This document shows positions 22,801 through 33,565 of a DNA stretch of 64,000 nt, piece by piece. The notes under the pieces are model-generated. The model had not been told where the DNA came from, made no database searches, and saw nothing but the letters and a program-made list of their open reading frames with translations. A program made the position numbers and the translations under genes. This DNA is from Zoroaster sp. YZ-2022 (lineage: Eukaryota > Echinodermata > Asteroidea > Forcipulatida > Zoroasteridae): NCBI GenBank assembly GCA_029582265.1, contig CM055831.1:30132189-30196188 (forward strand). Direction: 5' to 3'. Position 1 is the stretch's first letter. Each line of letters begins with the position of its first letter.

Positions 22801-23007
22801 AGTGACATTTATCTTCTACAGCTTGGGATTTTCATGTATAAACTTAACTCTAATAATCTTCCTCATTCAATTTGTTCCTTATTTACAAAAAATCAAAATG
22901 TTCACGATCATTTCACAAGGCAATGTAATGAATTTCATCAATCATTTGCCGTGACATTTTCCTATAGAACAATTCACATGAAGGTCCCAGGCTGTGGTAT
23001 TCACTAG
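19874..23007 (+). pseudogene. LINE ORF2 (PHD finger, endonuclease, reverse transcriptase), frameshifted
   Basis: The frame starts at the ATG at 19874 with a Cys4-His-Cys3 PHD-like finger: CNVC, then FCNSC, FWVHLRC and WFCPSC, the last group after a frameshift near 19985. The endonuclease follows, with NIRSL, LSETWL, GGGVALYIS, VYKPPN and SGDFNLN. A second shift near 20770 breaks it before the DHFPIF-like end. 20890-21740 is badly decayed. Reverse transcriptase motifs are clear at 21790-22500: NYRPISVL, QFGFREKHST, FLDLSKAFDTVNH, GVPQGSILGPLLF, FADDSNLF and KFLGS. More shifts occur near 22500 and 22590, then a C-terminal region to the stop at 23007. The catalytic FADD survives, but the protein cannot be made whole. 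Confidence 0.9.
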
Positions 23008-23422
23008 ATAGTAATTTAAAAGTACTCCTACATTAATATTCTTCAAACGTAAATTTAAGGATTTTTTGTTGAGTAAATACCTGTAAGTGGTTAATTGACT
23101 CTAGGGTTTGGCAGGTTTTAATAACGACATGCATGGGATTGTCTTTGTTTTGTTTTGTATGTTTATATTTCACTATACATAAAATTGTTCACTCGTCCTG
23201 TTTATTATACTTATCTGGGGGGTCCTTACTAGACAAGCATTGCTTCTTAAGGGCCTCCTTCCACTTCCACTTGCATTTAATTTCTTTATACTATTCATTA
23301 TTATTATCCATCTATTATTTATTGTTACAACCCTTATAATATTATTGTATGTTTACTTATATCCATAATGTATATTTTGATAAGTGTGGAAAATATTAAA
23401 GAACTGAACTGAACTGAACTGA

Positions 23423-24121
23423 AAAAGGAGATCACTTCAGTGGAGACACTAGTTTAAAATAATCAAAAGGTTTTGATGTGCATACAGGGTATGTTTGTAT
23501 TTCGTGTGCATGGTCATATACTTTGCATATTCAAACTGGCTGACTTGTTAAGAATTCAGCAATTAGTGTACTAAAGAGGAAGCGAGTAGGTGTTGGACCA
23601 GTGAAAAGGAAGACTTCAAATCCGACCGTGGGCATTTAGAGGGCTGTCCTAAATTGTGGAGAGACTCGAGAATCAAACCTTGGAACCAGCGTGGAATTAA
23701 AGAATTACAAGCGGGGGATACAGGAGGGTGAACACAGGAGTTAACCGCTAGTGGGAAGTATCAAGTTATTGGCAATCTGGGTCGTTCATTAGCCAGCTCA
23801 GTAGGGCATAAGTCTCAGCAATAACCTTAACTCATATTCTGCGGATTCTGTTTGGATTTCAGAGAACAAAATGCATGTGAGATATGTGCCTACATCAGTC
23901 AACCAACTGGTTGTTTTCCAGAACCACTTGCCACTCAAAAAGAGAACTTTTACATGGTGTCACTGCAAACAGTCTTGACTTATCGTGACACGAGTACAAA
24001 TACATACTGTATATTTTTCTGTTGAGGAGATACACGTGCTTAAAGGCAATGATGTATGACTTGCATTCCTCATATGCTTAATTTGTGTCATTACACATTA
24101 TATGTGTGCTCTACTTAATTA
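23423..24121. other. Unassigned stretch with a short repeat fragment
   Basis: Mostly unassigned. 23938-23990 (TTTTACATGGTGTCACTGCA then AACAGTCTTGACTTAT) matches one end of the family seen at 17322 and 47569. No promoter or 5' UTR exon of the FERM gene could be identified here by eye. Confidence 0.5.
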
Positions 24122-24125
24122 TTAA

Positions 24126-24409
24126 CCCTTCTGTGTCAAAATGTTGATATACTTGCCAAGTCCACTTAAAAGTCAAACACTGTCAAACCTTACGTGTATT
24201 ACATGTAAGTACATTTACAGGTCAGAATGAGTGGACCGTTTTCGACTGGTAAAAGCATTGTCTTGTATTGTTGAGGGTGGTCAAAATGACAGTAAAAATC
24301 TGTCAAAAATGCCCATGTGTGTACATTTGGGTCAACAGTCGAAACTGTCAGTGGACTGATTTTGACCTCTATAGCTACCTGCCACTGAAGTTCAGCTATA
24401 GTAGGAGGG
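24126..24409. mobile_element. TTAA MITE, family ii, copy h, just upstream of the first FERM exon
   Basis: TTAA at 24122-24125, left end CCCTTCTGTGTCAAAATG, right end AGTAGGAGGG to 24409, with the right TTAA decayed to ATTA. The interior matches 6578-6822 and 53540-53845 (CAAAATGACAGTAAAAAT; GTACATTTGGGTCAACAGTC). It ends 38 bp before the exon at 24448. Confidence 0.72.
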
Positions 24410-24447
24410 ATTATTTTAATGTTGTTTCTGTTAATTCAATTTTTTAG

Positions 24448-24549
24448 TTTGCATGATCAAAGATGAGCCAGGATTACTCGGAGAATAAAGAGGATTTACC
24501 CCCACCCACTGTAGCTCAGCATCATTCAGAAGAACCACATACGTCAGCT
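24448..24549 (+). CDS. EPB41L: EPB41L-type FERM gene, first coding exon
   Basis: The acceptor TCAATTTTTTAG ends at 24447 and the donor GTGAGTAT begins at 24550. Translation starts at the ATG at 24463. The bases just before contain an in-frame TGA, so this ATG is the first possible start, and 24448-24462 is 5' UTR. The 29 coded residues are acidic and proline-containing (MSQDYSENKEDLPPP, then HHSEEPHTSA), as expected for the variable, disordered head before the FERM domain of protein 4.1 family members. The exon ends in phase 0 and joins in frame with 25661. The call depends on the neighbouring exons, since this tail is not conserved. At least one upstream non-coding exon is implied by the acceptor. 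Confidence 0.6.
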
Positions 24550-24883
24550 GTGAGTATAACCTGAATGTATTTACCTAAATGAACTTTGAAATTAAAATTG
24601 ATAGAATTTTTGGGAATTAAAAAACAAAAAAAACAAACAAAAACTTAATTGTTCATGCTGGACATACAATACAAATACATATAATGAGATGAGATGAGCT
24701 TGTGTACATGTTAGCAAATACAGCAGTGTTTTGCATAATGTATGCTGGTCTAGTTAGTGATGGAAATACTGCAAGACTGACCTTTCCTATTCAGAAATGT
24801 TCTGTCAGTTTTACAACTTTATACTGAACATGGTTTCCTTCTGTTTTTTGTTTGTTTGATCTGATTACTGTAATGATTTCCCA

Positions 24884-25076
24884 CCTCTATATTAAAATAT
24901 ATATTCCCCACACACATTTTGTTAACAAAAAATCAGAGGCTTCCATTTGTGTGGCTTAAATAAATGTTCAGTCGGACTTTTAAGAAGTCGTTTACGGGTA
25001 ATTGGAACCGAAATATGGAACTGGTAATGACAGTTTCGGTCGGGTACCCGGATACCCGGCACAGCCTTAACGTACA
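24884..25076 (+). repeat. Dispersed repeat, copy 1 (partner 33365-33565)
   Basis: Shares GGCTTCCATTTGTGTGGCTT, AAGAAGTCGTTTACGGGTAA and GGTAATGACAGTTTCGGTC with 33365-33565 in the same order and strand. It contains GGGTACCCGGATACCCGG. The 93-residue ORF starting in it is not shared intact by the other copy, so no gene is called. Confidence 0.7.
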
Positions 25077-25660
25077 CATATATTTGTTGTCTATGTACCA
25101 ATATTGCCTACAGCATTGCATTATATACATGATGTGTTTTTCATTGATGTGTTGGACTTGGGATGTACACACGAGGTACCATTCACCTGAAGTACTTTTC
25201 CTCTTAATAGCTTGTGGCTATGTGCAGTATTGGTTATTTTTGTAACAGGACACATGCAGTGCTGAAGCATGCTATATTTAGAAGAAGACATTTGTCACGT
25301 CGTGTTCACTGATGAATCCTTTCAGTAAATGGGTTAGCAAAATATGTCTCCTCAAGCAAAATTTTGGTCGGAAGTACTGCAAATCAAATGTAATAAACCA
25401 AAAAGCTATTCTGTTCACTACATTATATTTTACAAAACTACATTCTCATATCTGAACAAAATGTTGCACTACAATGTTTGGTCACCCCCCAATATTTGTG
25501 TAATTAATCAAACGGCATGTTTTCTCAAATGGCAGATTCATAAAAAATAAATTCAGTTGTAACAATAACCTGACAAGGAGTTGAATGGAATATGAATTAT
25601 ATTTCAAACGGCTTTAAAGCTTTGAATTTAAAAGCTCTTTCTGTGTTTCAATGTCTACAG

Positions 25661-25813
25661 GAACCTGACGTAACGCAGTCAGCTCAAGCAACACAGCAGT
25701 CGGTAAGTTCAAAACCCACCACTTCCCCGCAGCGGACACAGTCCACGCCAGGCAGAATGCAGAGAGTAACTATATTGCTGCTGGATGACACCAAGTTTGA
25801 ATGCGACATTGAG
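25661..25813 (+). CDS. EPB41L: EPB41L-type FERM gene, exon with start of FERM F1 lobe
   Basis: The acceptor AATGTCTACAG ends at 25660 and the donor GTGAGTCC starts at 25814; both ends are phase 0. The 51 codons begin with a Gln/Ser/Thr-rich linker (EPDVTQSAQATQQS...) and then, from about residue 33, enter the first strands of the FERM ubiquitin-like lobe: MQRVTILLLDDTKFECDIE. The pattern V.LLDD..ECD.E is that of protein 4.1 proteins, which link membrane glycoproteins to spectrin-actin under the plasma membrane. An internal GTAAGT at 25703 and CCCCGCAG ending at 25732 lie exactly 30 bp apart in frame, so shorter versions of the exon are conceivable. The next exon (34278) continues the lobe without a gap. 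Confidence 0.9.
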
Positions 25814-25834
25814 GTGAGTCCAGCATTACTTTAA

Positions 25835-26247
25835 CACTAACATCCTAAATCCTTCAAAATCAACTGGAGGATTTGAATGATTTTGTCGGATTGAGGTAGG
25901 ATTTGAAATTCCATTGACTTAGCCTACCAAAAATCAGTTGATCAGTTGATTTTAAAGGATTGGAAATATGACGGATCCTGCATGGGTTGATTTTGAAGGA
26001 TTGAGGTACATGTAGTTGGGATCTTCCATAAACTCATATGGGTTGATTTTGAAGGATTGAGGTAGTTTGGATCTTCCATAAACTCATATGGGTTGATTTT
26101 GAAGGATTGAGGTAGCAGGGATCCTCCATAAATGCATATGGGTTGATTTTGAAGGATTGAGGTAGTAGGGATCCTCCATAAAACGCATATCGGTTGATTT
26201 TGAAGGTTTGAGGCTGTTACCAGCGATGAGTATCAAGGGAGTTAGGG
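25835..26247. mobile_element. TTAA MITE, family iii, copy b, with about 50-bp tandem repeat
   Basis: TTAA at 25831-25834 and 26248-26251. Left end CACTAACATCCTAAATCC, right end AGGGAGTTAGGG. Five units of about 50 bp (GGGTTGATTTTGAAGGATTG plus GGGATCYTCCATAAA) fill 25984-26240. The element starts 17 bp after the exon donor, measured from the TTAA. Confidence 0.8.
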
Positions 26248-26382
26248 TTAAAGGGAAAGTACATCATGAAAAAAAACTTGCTGTACAGTTGGTACATCAT
26301 CAATCATCCTGATAATTTATATCGTCTTTAGTTCTTTCATCCTGAGAAAACCACAAAAGTGTTGAATATACAGCAACCTTAG

Positions 26383-27681
26383 CCCTCCTACACATGGAGG
26401 CCACTCCCAACCACTAAATGTCCAATATGTTGTACATGTGTCGTTTGTGCACACAAGCCACACTAACCGTTTTAAGTAATCTTGTCCACTGGAGACCACT
26501 GTACAAAAACCTATCATTGGGATTTTCAGCAGTCATTTTGTAAACACAGACTCTCAAGAGTAAAGCCCTTTTCACACGACCAAAAAAAACCATAGATTTT
26601 ACGAGCGAGGATTGTTTATCTTATCATCCCATGAGTGACTGCTTTCACAAGCTTTCACACGACACCAAGTGAAAAACTAACATTCTTTGAGAGTACACTT
26701 CTATGAGAGTACACTATCGTTGGTCATGCACTATCCGACAAAAGACGTTAACGTAAAAACAATTTATATCATAACTCTAATTCTGTAAAAGAACTGACCT
26801 TAACATTTCAGAGTTATGAGTAATGATATCTAGGGTACTAGCATCGAAAACATGAGTTAAAATGACAACTGTTTGAAGTACGAGTAGAAAAATGTAGAGT
26901 GATCATGATGGACCTTACAAATTAATCTGTGCCGACAAAAAAGTTGTTCAAGTGGAAAGAAATGAAACATAACTCTAATTCTGTAAAAGAACTGACCTTA
27001 ACATTTCGGCATTATGTGTGCTGATATCAAGGCTACTAATAATGAAAACATGAGTGAAAACAAATGTAGAGCGATCGTGAAGGACCGACGTTGTGCATAT
27101 TGATACATACTGCATTATCATCTCGGCCGCCCACCGCTAGTTGTTACAGTGCATACACTGCAGTGCATGCAGTCAATTGCACACGATGGGTCTTCACGCA
27201 TGCACAGTACGACCACTTTCCCACAGGACGTTGGTCAATAAACAACGGATCGTTTCACATGAGGAGTGTACTAGGTTCCCTGAGAAAAATTCCGCTAGCG
27301 TAAGATTTTGTTGTAGGTGGGGACCTCCAACAAAATATCTCAATGTTTGAGAAAATTTTGCAAGGAATGTAGGACATCTCAAACATTGGTGTTGTTTCAC
27401 ACGAAGCTCATTTTGTAATATTTTTCAAACATTGAGAAAATTTCTCAAGGAATGTTGGCTTTTTTTTGTCGTGTGAAAAGGGCTTTAGCCACCACCAGCC
27501 ACTGAGACTGGAACATAATAGTATGCCCCTGCAATACATCAATCACAAACCACTAAAACCAACAGACATATGAGGTATTATGTTACTATGCAGTATAGCC
27601 ATTAGGAGCCACTACCTTCATAGCAATGGCTTGGAGTGGCCTCAATGGTTTGTTCATAAATTTGCACTGATAGTAGGAGGG
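26383..27681. mobile_element. TTAA MITE, family ii, copy e, split by a TA element
   Basis: Left end CCCTCCTACACATGGAGGCC after TTAG (a decayed TTAA); right end AGTAGGAGGG near 27681. The two halves are separated by 26573-27485. The right half carries the 318-bp-type end in inverse orientation. TTAATTAA then separates it from the next copy, again a border shared between neighbours. Confidence 0.7.
26573..27485. mobile_element. Nested TA-flanked element with AAGCCCTTTTCACACGAC ends
   Basis: Exact termini AAGCCCTTTTCACACGAC and GTCGTGTGAAAAGGGCTT, with TA on both sides (26571-26572 and 27486-27487). About 913 bp. Internally ATAACTCTAATTCTGTAAAA recurs at about 26770 and 26970 with its downstream 80 bp, and several AACATTGAGAAAATTT-like motifs are repeated. 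No transposase frame. The TA duplication suggests a Tc1/mariner-like non-autonomous element. Confidence 0.82.
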
Positions 27682-27692
27682 CTATTAATTAA

Positions 27693-28177
27693 CCCTCCTA
27701 CAATCGGTGCAATTTTTGAAACAACCCATTCAGACCACTCCAAGCCATTAGCTGTCAGGCCTGATACTATCTATTGGTAGGGGCAAGGCAATTTAAGCTA
27801 GGTTAAGGGCACCTCTATGAGGAAAATGTAAATTTCTATTAGAACACTTCAAGGGGCACCAAAGCAATGACCAGGGTGCACCAAGGCAATTGCCTCCGTT
27901 GCCTCCATATAGTATCAGGCCTGCGCTGTTGCCAGTGGCCTCCTATGGTTACCCTTCTGTGCACTGTCACACCACTGAGATTTGCAGGGTAAGGTGGTCT
28001 CCCATTGATACATTGCAGGCCATACTAATATGTTCAAACATTTACAGTGGCCTTGGGTGGCACACAGTTGATTTTGTAAGATTACTTGGAAAGGACAGCA
28101 GGCTTGTACATGTATGTACTGAAGGTTGCTAAAGAACAGAATTTTGTGGATCGGAGTGGCCTCCATGTGTAGGAGGG
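27693..28177. mobile_element. TTAA MITE, family ii, 318-bp type, copy d, split
   Basis: Left TTAA at 27689-27692, left end CCCTCCTACAATCGGTGCAA, right end CCATGTGTAGGAGGG. Removing 27756-27923 restores alignment with copies c, f and g. The right TTAA is decayed to TTTC. Confidence 0.8.
27756..27923. mobile_element. Nested 168-bp MITE with CAGGCCTGATACTAT ends
   Basis: Exact 15-bp termini CAGGCCTGATACTAT and ATAGTATCAGGCCTG inside a family ii copy. GCTGT is repeated at both sides (27751-27755 and 27925-27929). The empty sites in copies c, f and g read TTAGCTGTTGCCA. The short duplication and CAGG terminus are hAT-like, but the duplication length is uncertain (5-8 bp). Confidence 0.75.
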
Positions 28178-28254
28178 TTTCATTGTAAAACAAACAAAAA
28201 ACGAGAAAAAAACGAGAAAAAACGAGAAAGTCTGAAGTGCTTTCATCTTTTTTT

Positions 28255-28467
28255 TGCCAAGAGAGGCCTCACAAATAGGGCAAACGTTCATACCCCTATG
28301 TGAAAAAGTAGTTGAAAACACAGCACGGCAGAATTCCAATCGATCCAGCAATGCAATTGGACATCGTTTCATAGCACAAAAAAAAGAAAATTAAAAATGT
28401 TGACGTGCAGGTCTGAGGCAATGCACGGCAGAGACCAGAAACTGGAGACTTTTATTGGGGGGGGCCT
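28255..28467. mobile_element. MITE with AGTCTCCGGTTTCT ends, copy d, truncated
   Basis: Right end AGAAACTGGAGACTTTTATT, with the family interior GAGAGGCCTCACAAATAGGG and GCAATTGGACATCGTTTCAT. The left part is missing. It is preceded by a short AACGAGAAA array (28190-28228). Confidence 0.7.
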
Positions 28468-29039
28468 TAGTCTGAAATTGGGGGAAAATTTAAATTGAAT
28501 GGTTTTTCCATAATGTGTTCAGCTGTTGCCTGTCAACATGTGAGTGCAAATTTATATCCCTTCAGGATGATCAACTAAATGTATGTGATATCCATTTGAC
28601 AAATCACAGGTTTCACCTATTAACTTATCATCATTATAGGGTTATTTCAAATCTCTTGAGAGTTAATGACTAATGATAGCAAATTTACATAGGCCCAACC
28701 TATATCATATTGGAAGACTTATATGTATTGACATATAAGGACATTCTCATCAAGCCTATGTGCTGCATGAAGGCTGTTCACAATGCACATGTACATTTCA
28801 ATTATGTTATCATCAAACCCTCACTCCCTTTTATTCTCCTACAAAAGATTGTTTGGAAAACCTTGACCCATTTGCATATATGAGCTGGCTGAGACTCCTA
28901 AGTAAATAACAAACATGACTCCAGCTGAAGTCTGGATTTATTTCACTGCAAACAAGCACAATAATCCAATATGCCTTGTGTATTAACGTGACATATGGTC
29001 CAACATGAATGGAAACAAAGCAGCTGTCATGTACATTAA
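28468..29039. other. Intron stretch, nothing recognised
   Basis: AT-rich, with no terminal repeats, tandem arrays or exon-like frames. Confidence 0.5.
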
Positions 29040-29121
29040 CCCTAACTCCCTAGACAACAAAGCCAGTTGGAGGATTTTGAAGGATTTTTATTGTTTTAGT
29101 ACAATGCCTAGGGAGTTAGGG
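29040..29121. mobile_element. TTAA MITE, family iii, minimal 82-bp copy
   Basis: TTAA at 29036-29039 and 29122-29125, with exact termini CCCTAACTCCCTAG and CTAGGGAGTTAGGG. This is the cleanest definition of the family iii ends. Only about 54 bp lie between the termini. Confidence 0.88.
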
Positions 29122-29888
29122 TTAATAATAATGCATAGGTCTGGGGCTTACCTCAAAATAATTGATGATTCCTGCTCTTGTCAACCTTTCAACTACATAA
29201 TAGCTAGCACTCCCGAAAAGTAAACACACATAGCATTGAGAAGGTTTTTCTTTCCATGGGGGAAATTTTGAACCAAGAAAAAAACCTGAAAAATGATATT
29301 TGTTCATAAATGATATTTGTTCATGTGTGAATTAAACATTGTTCTTCAAAGTGATGTTACCAAGTTGCGTTGAAGTAAGTTGTGGAACCCACATGTTTTA
29401 TATTGTTTTATATTGTTTTGGGTTGGTAATTTGCTAAGTAGGTCAGTGAGACCAGAGTAATTTATCCGCTAAGCAAAATTTAGCTGAGAACCTGCCAGAA
29501 GCACTATATATGATAAAGGACTGGTAACCTTTTTATATTTTTTGCTAAGCGTAACTTTTCGGTGCTAAGAAAATTTGTGTGCATGGCAGCTGTATGGAAT
29601 TGACCCACCTGTTGACCCTGAACTATTTTTCCCTAAATTAACCAGCCTTTAAGAATTCAAATGTATTTTGCCTTAGCTCTGTTGTTACTTAATAAAATAG
29701 GTCAACCAATTAATTGGCTATGTTTAGTGTTAATATTTGCCAGTGTACTGACTCGGCTGTTGTACATTGCGAGTCTTGATTTTGACAGACACATTTGAGC
29801 TTCCTGCAGTGATTTGTTTATGATAATTATTCAGTTCTTCATGTAAGGAAATCAGAATTCTAACGTTGAGTTTTCTAGGAAGCTGATA

Positions 29889-30020
29889 ATATTTAATTTT
29901 TAAAATTTTGTCTTTGAAAAATAGGGTGTCATTATGTTTAACTTCCAATACTTTTGCATGTGTTTTACGAACAAAACAGGGTGTCCATTTAGTAAACATG
30001 GCGTCCAAAAGACACCCAAA
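29889..30020 (+). repeat. Dispersed repeat, copy 1 (partner 62809-62905)
   Basis: TAACTTCCAATACTTTTGCA, then CAAAAGACACCCAAAGGTAT occur here and at 62809-62905. A short piece (AAATAAAACAGGGTGTCCAT) is near 39077. The GGGTGTC and GACACCC ends are inverse, so it may be a small MITE. Confidence 0.65.
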
Positions 30021-30101
30021 GGTATTGCTGGCTAATACTATGCTTCCAAGGACTTCTGAGAACAAAGAACTAGTGAACGAGCACTAATTTATTTTTAAAA
30101 A

Positions 30102-30411
30102 CCCTCCTACAATCAGTGCAATTTTTGAAACAACACATTCAGGCCACTCCAAGCCATTAGCTGTTGCCAGTGGCCTCCTATGGTTACCCTTCTGTGCACT
30201 GTCACACCACTGAGATTACAGGGTAAAGTGGTCTCCCATTGATACATTGCAGGCCATACTAATATGTTCGAACATTTACAGTGGCCTTGGGTGGCACACA
30301 GTTGATTTTGTAAGATTACTTGGAAAGGACAGCAGGCTTGTACATGTATGTACTGAAGGTTGCTAAAGAACAGAATTTTGTGGATCGGAGTGGCCTCCAT
30401 GTGTAGGAGGG
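30102..30411. mobile_element. TTAA MITE, family ii, 318-bp type, copy f
   Basis: Left end CCCTCCTACAATCAGTGCAA, preceded by AAAA where TTAA is expected. The right end TGTAGGAGGG is followed by TTAA at 30412-30415. Uninterrupted, so it provides the empty site for the element nested in copy d. Confidence 0.85.
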
Positions 30412-30415
30412 TTAA

Positions 30416-32002
30416 ATTAGCGAAGCTGCCTTTGGGTCATACATCTTTAAGGTCTTATTAACAAGCACTAATTTATGTTTGCAATGTCATCTGTGTGTAC
30501 AGGTATGCACTGTAAACATACAATGTACATATCCACATAATAATGAGACCAGAACACAGATTGAAGATCTAGAGGTACTGACACAGACACTGAGAAAAAC
30601 AAGTTGGTAACTCATGTTAAGACTACACAAACCGACTATTGCAGTGCAAGTATACAATGTACATACATTTAGTAAAGTAACACCTGCCTTGTATGTAGTC
30701 TTGTCCCAAGTCCTATTTATACGTGCTGTTACATGTATGGATCTTTTTCTTTCATAAGTGTTAACATAGGCCACGATACTATTTCCACATCTGTGAAGCA
30801 GTAATTTTGATTGTACATTGATTAACCATTCCGTAAATTCCAACTTAAAAATTAATGTTTATGAAGTCACACGTTTGCAATTCACCAATTCTGCATACTT
30901 CCATAAAATCACTTGGACATTGTATGCCGGGAATTCATCAACTTTCAATATTAACATTAAATACTAGTTTAAAATGCTAGAAAATTAAAAGATAATTACA
31001 CCAGTGATTTAACTACATTGGCTGGTATACACGTATGCAAGGCATAGTGTATAATTTCAGAATGGTAATCACAAATTGTACCCATTGTGCTTTTATGTAG
31101 AATGAGTAAAGGTTAACAAACTTTAGAATGCAAAGCATCCTTCATTGTGTGTGTGCCACAGCATGCTGTGCACTGATAAGGGACAAGCTCATCAATGCTA
31201 ATTGCATGTACCCTACAATACACCACCACTGTCACAAACAGCACAGGGCCTACAGAAAATACACTGGGATAGTGGTCAGTCTTATTTATTGATTCATGGG
31301 TTAAGAGTCACCACAAAAGCATTTAAACCCAAGATTGTGTTGGGTGGAATAAATTAGAATATCTCTATTGACAGTGGAATTCCTTGCACCATTGGTTGTA
31401 TGCATCCATGACGGCCTGCATAATTTGTAGGATGTGTATTTTTACAATTAGTTTTAAAATGAATAATCATTTCACGATGCCAACATTCATGAGCAATAAT
31501 TTCTGTTGATACTTTTTCCTGATGTAGTTGAAACGCACTCTAACTTTCCTGTTTTTTTCCCAGCAATTTAAAATGTTGCAGTTTGTTTTCAGTTTCGTTT
31601 TCAGTATTGGCAAATTGTTTATTTATAGTGAGTTTTTCCCTCTGGTGCCTGGCAATTATAAATGTTAGAGATCTTTATTTGTTGATTAGCTGAGAATACA
31701 AAGTGATTGATGACGTAAAATATTTGGAGAATAAATAAGGAAGCACGATTATAAATACACATGTACGCAGGTGTAGTTGGGCTATGTTTGCAATGCATAC
31801 CTCCCTTCCATAGACAACCATAAAGTGAACGGCTTAAAAAAACCATTTAAGCATAAAAGCGTATTATCTAACATACCAAGCTGATTTTGTATTCTGACAT
31901 TCCTGTTTTGTTTATCATGACAATCACACACAAATTTCAGCTATACAATATTTTTTTAACAAAATCATTCCCTGAGTGATAGTATTTATTATGTCCTAGA
32001 TA
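30416..32002. other. Intron stretch, nothing recognised
   Basis: AT-rich intronic sequence with frequent TACATGTA motifs. No exon with FERM resemblance, no terminal repeat pair and no tandem array was recognised. Confidence 0.5.
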
Positions 32003-32122
32003 AGTAAGACTAATTGCGGTGACACCATGTGAAATGCTCTATTGAGTAGTAATTAGTTCTGAAAAGAACTGGAGGTTACAACTCGACGTTTCGATCAGTA
32101 TGCTCTGATCGTCTTCAGGAGA
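32003..32122 (-). mobile_element. Copy of the 115-bp short element, inverted
   Basis: On the minus strand it begins TCCTGAAGACGATCAGAGCA, continues CGAAACGTCGAGTTG and ends TCACCGCAATTAGTCTT, matching 17322-17436 nearly end to end. No clear flanking duplication is readable here. Confidence 0.68.
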
Positions 32123-32149
32123 ATGACCATTTACTTTGAGATGTTTATG

Positions 32150-32514
32150 AGTGTCGTGGCCGAGCGGTCTAGCTTACCGGACTCAAGTTCTAGTGTTAGC
32201 AGCAGAATGTGGGTTTGAATCCCGGCCGTGACACTTGTGTCCTTGAGCAAGACACTTAACCATAATTGCTTCTCTCCACCCAGGGGTTAAATGGGTACCT
32301 GTGAGGGCAGAGTTGGTTGATTAGCCCTACATGTATATGCGCTGTAATGTCAGCAATTGAGCTGTATACTCCCCAGGGAGCTGAGATGATTTCAGGAATG
32401 ATTTATGAGCCTTATGAGCAGGGTTAATAATATAATGCACCTTGAGCACCACTCAGTTGGTGGATAAGTGCACTATATAAGTCTACACATTATTATTATT
32501 ATTATTATTATTAT
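32150..32514 (+). mobile_element. tRNA-Leu-derived SINE, full length
   Basis: The head GTGTCGTGGCCGAGCGGTCT contains an A-box-like segment. GGACTCAAGTTCT matches a Leu(CAA) anticodon arm and GGGTTTGAATCCC is a B box, closed by CGTGACAC. The body has the SINE-typical TTGAGCAAGACACTTAACC block, then ATATAAGTCTACACA and an (ATT)n tail to 32514. Transcribed by RNA polymerase III when active and mobilised by a partner LINE. It is not a functional tRNA gene. Confidence 0.88.
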
Positions 32515-32639
32515 AGGATCTTGTGGCACTGTATATTTGTGTGAAGTAACCACAATTCCTGCTCAATGTGCTAAGGTGTCCGGGCCTTATAAGGCCCATT
32601 GGGCAATTGTTAAACTTTTGGCCAAAACTATTCATTAAG

Positions 32640-32918
32640 ATCCTACAATCAGGCCAATCCAAGCCATTAGCTGTTGCCAGTGGCCTCCTATGGTTACCCT
32701 TCTGTGCACTGTCACACTGAGATTGCAGGGTAAAGTGGTCTCCCATTGATACATTGCAGGCCATACTAATATGTTCAAACATATACAGTGGCCTTGGGTG
32801 ACACACAGTTGATTTTGTAAGATTACTTGGAAAGGACAGCAGGCTTGTACATGTATGTACTGAAGGTTGCTCAAGAACAGAATTTTGTGGATCGGAGTGG
32901 CCTCCATGCATAGGAGGG
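32640..32918. mobile_element. TTAA MITE, family ii, 318-bp type, copy g
   Basis: TTAA at 32636-32639 and 32919-32922. The left end has lost a few bases (GATCCTACAATC). The interior lacks about 30 bp near the left side relative to copy f. The right end is ATGCATAGGAGGG. Confidence 0.8.
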
Positions 32919-33364
32919 TTAAGCTTGATTGATGTAGGATTTTAGGCTTTGCTTGGTGGAGATATTGTTAAGTTCTTTTGGGTACATCATGTATTATTAA
33001 TCTCTTCTTGGAAGAAGTTATGGCTCTGAGAAGAGCTGGTTGGTTCTTTGTTTACAGGATTTAAAATCGGTGTCTGGAAGCAGACAAAACAGTGATAATT
33101 GACAGTCCTAATACTGATGAAGCAAGCTACTGTAGTCCAGAACATCAATGGCACTGTATCTGCTAATCCTCCACACACAATAGGCAATTATCCCTTAATG
33201 GCCTGTTTGTCTGACCATAGAGAAAGGACCACAGAAGAAGGACCAGTTTGGCTAGGATATCCATAAACAATTTTGTAAAAACCCATAAATACTCCCGAAT
33301 GTATAAAATAACCAATATGAACACAAGTTTCTCTTGTTTTATTAGAGTCATAATAAATGTGAAC

Positions 33365-33565
33365 TTACTGTAATAATTTCTCGCTCTCTGTATTAAAAAT
33401 GACTCGTAGAATTCCCATTACCCGCACGCATTTTGTCGGAGACTTCCATTTGTGTGGCTTAAATGTTTAGTTGAAATTTAAGAAGTCGTTTACGGGTAAT
33501 TTGGACCAAAAAATGGAACCGGGTAATGACAGTTTCGGTCATCCAGGTACCTGGATACCCAGCAC
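33365..33565 (+). repeat. Dispersed repeat, copy 2 (partner 24884-25076)
   Basis: GACTTCCATTTGTGTGGCTT, AAGAAGTCGTTTACGGGTAA and GGTAATGACAGTTTCGGTC match the first copy. This copy lies in the intron between the second and third FERM exons. Confidence 0.7.

Larger units (their letters stand above)
19253..23422 (+). mobile_element. CR1/L2-like non-LTR retrotransposon, degraded
   Basis: An approximately 4.2-kb element on the + strand with an ORF1 remnant, an ORF2 carrying PHD finger, AP-type endonuclease and reverse transcriptase, and a short 3' UTR ending in a pentanucleotide array (four GAACT units at 23401-23420). Such microsatellite 3' ends and the PHD-endonuclease-RT order are typical of the CR1/L2 assemblage. 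The 5' end is truncated, directly after the TTAA of the MITE 18929-19246. Several frameshifts make it inactive. Exact clade is not decidable without a tree. Confidence 0.88.

Noticed and set aside
29040..29121. TTAGGG/CCCTAA motifs suggesting interstitial telomere repeats
   Set aside because: They are the ends of family iii MITEs (CCCTAACTCCCTAG) plus TTAA, not tandem TTAGGG.
30113..30400. 95-residue minus-strand ORF conserved with 27915-28193 and 32635-32907
   Set aside because: The similarity comes from the 318-bp family ii MITE, and frames differ between copies.
32150..32235. Functional tRNA-Leu gene
   Set aside because: It is the head of a SINE with body and (ATT)n tail. The acceptor stem is imperfect and other copies have the same body.
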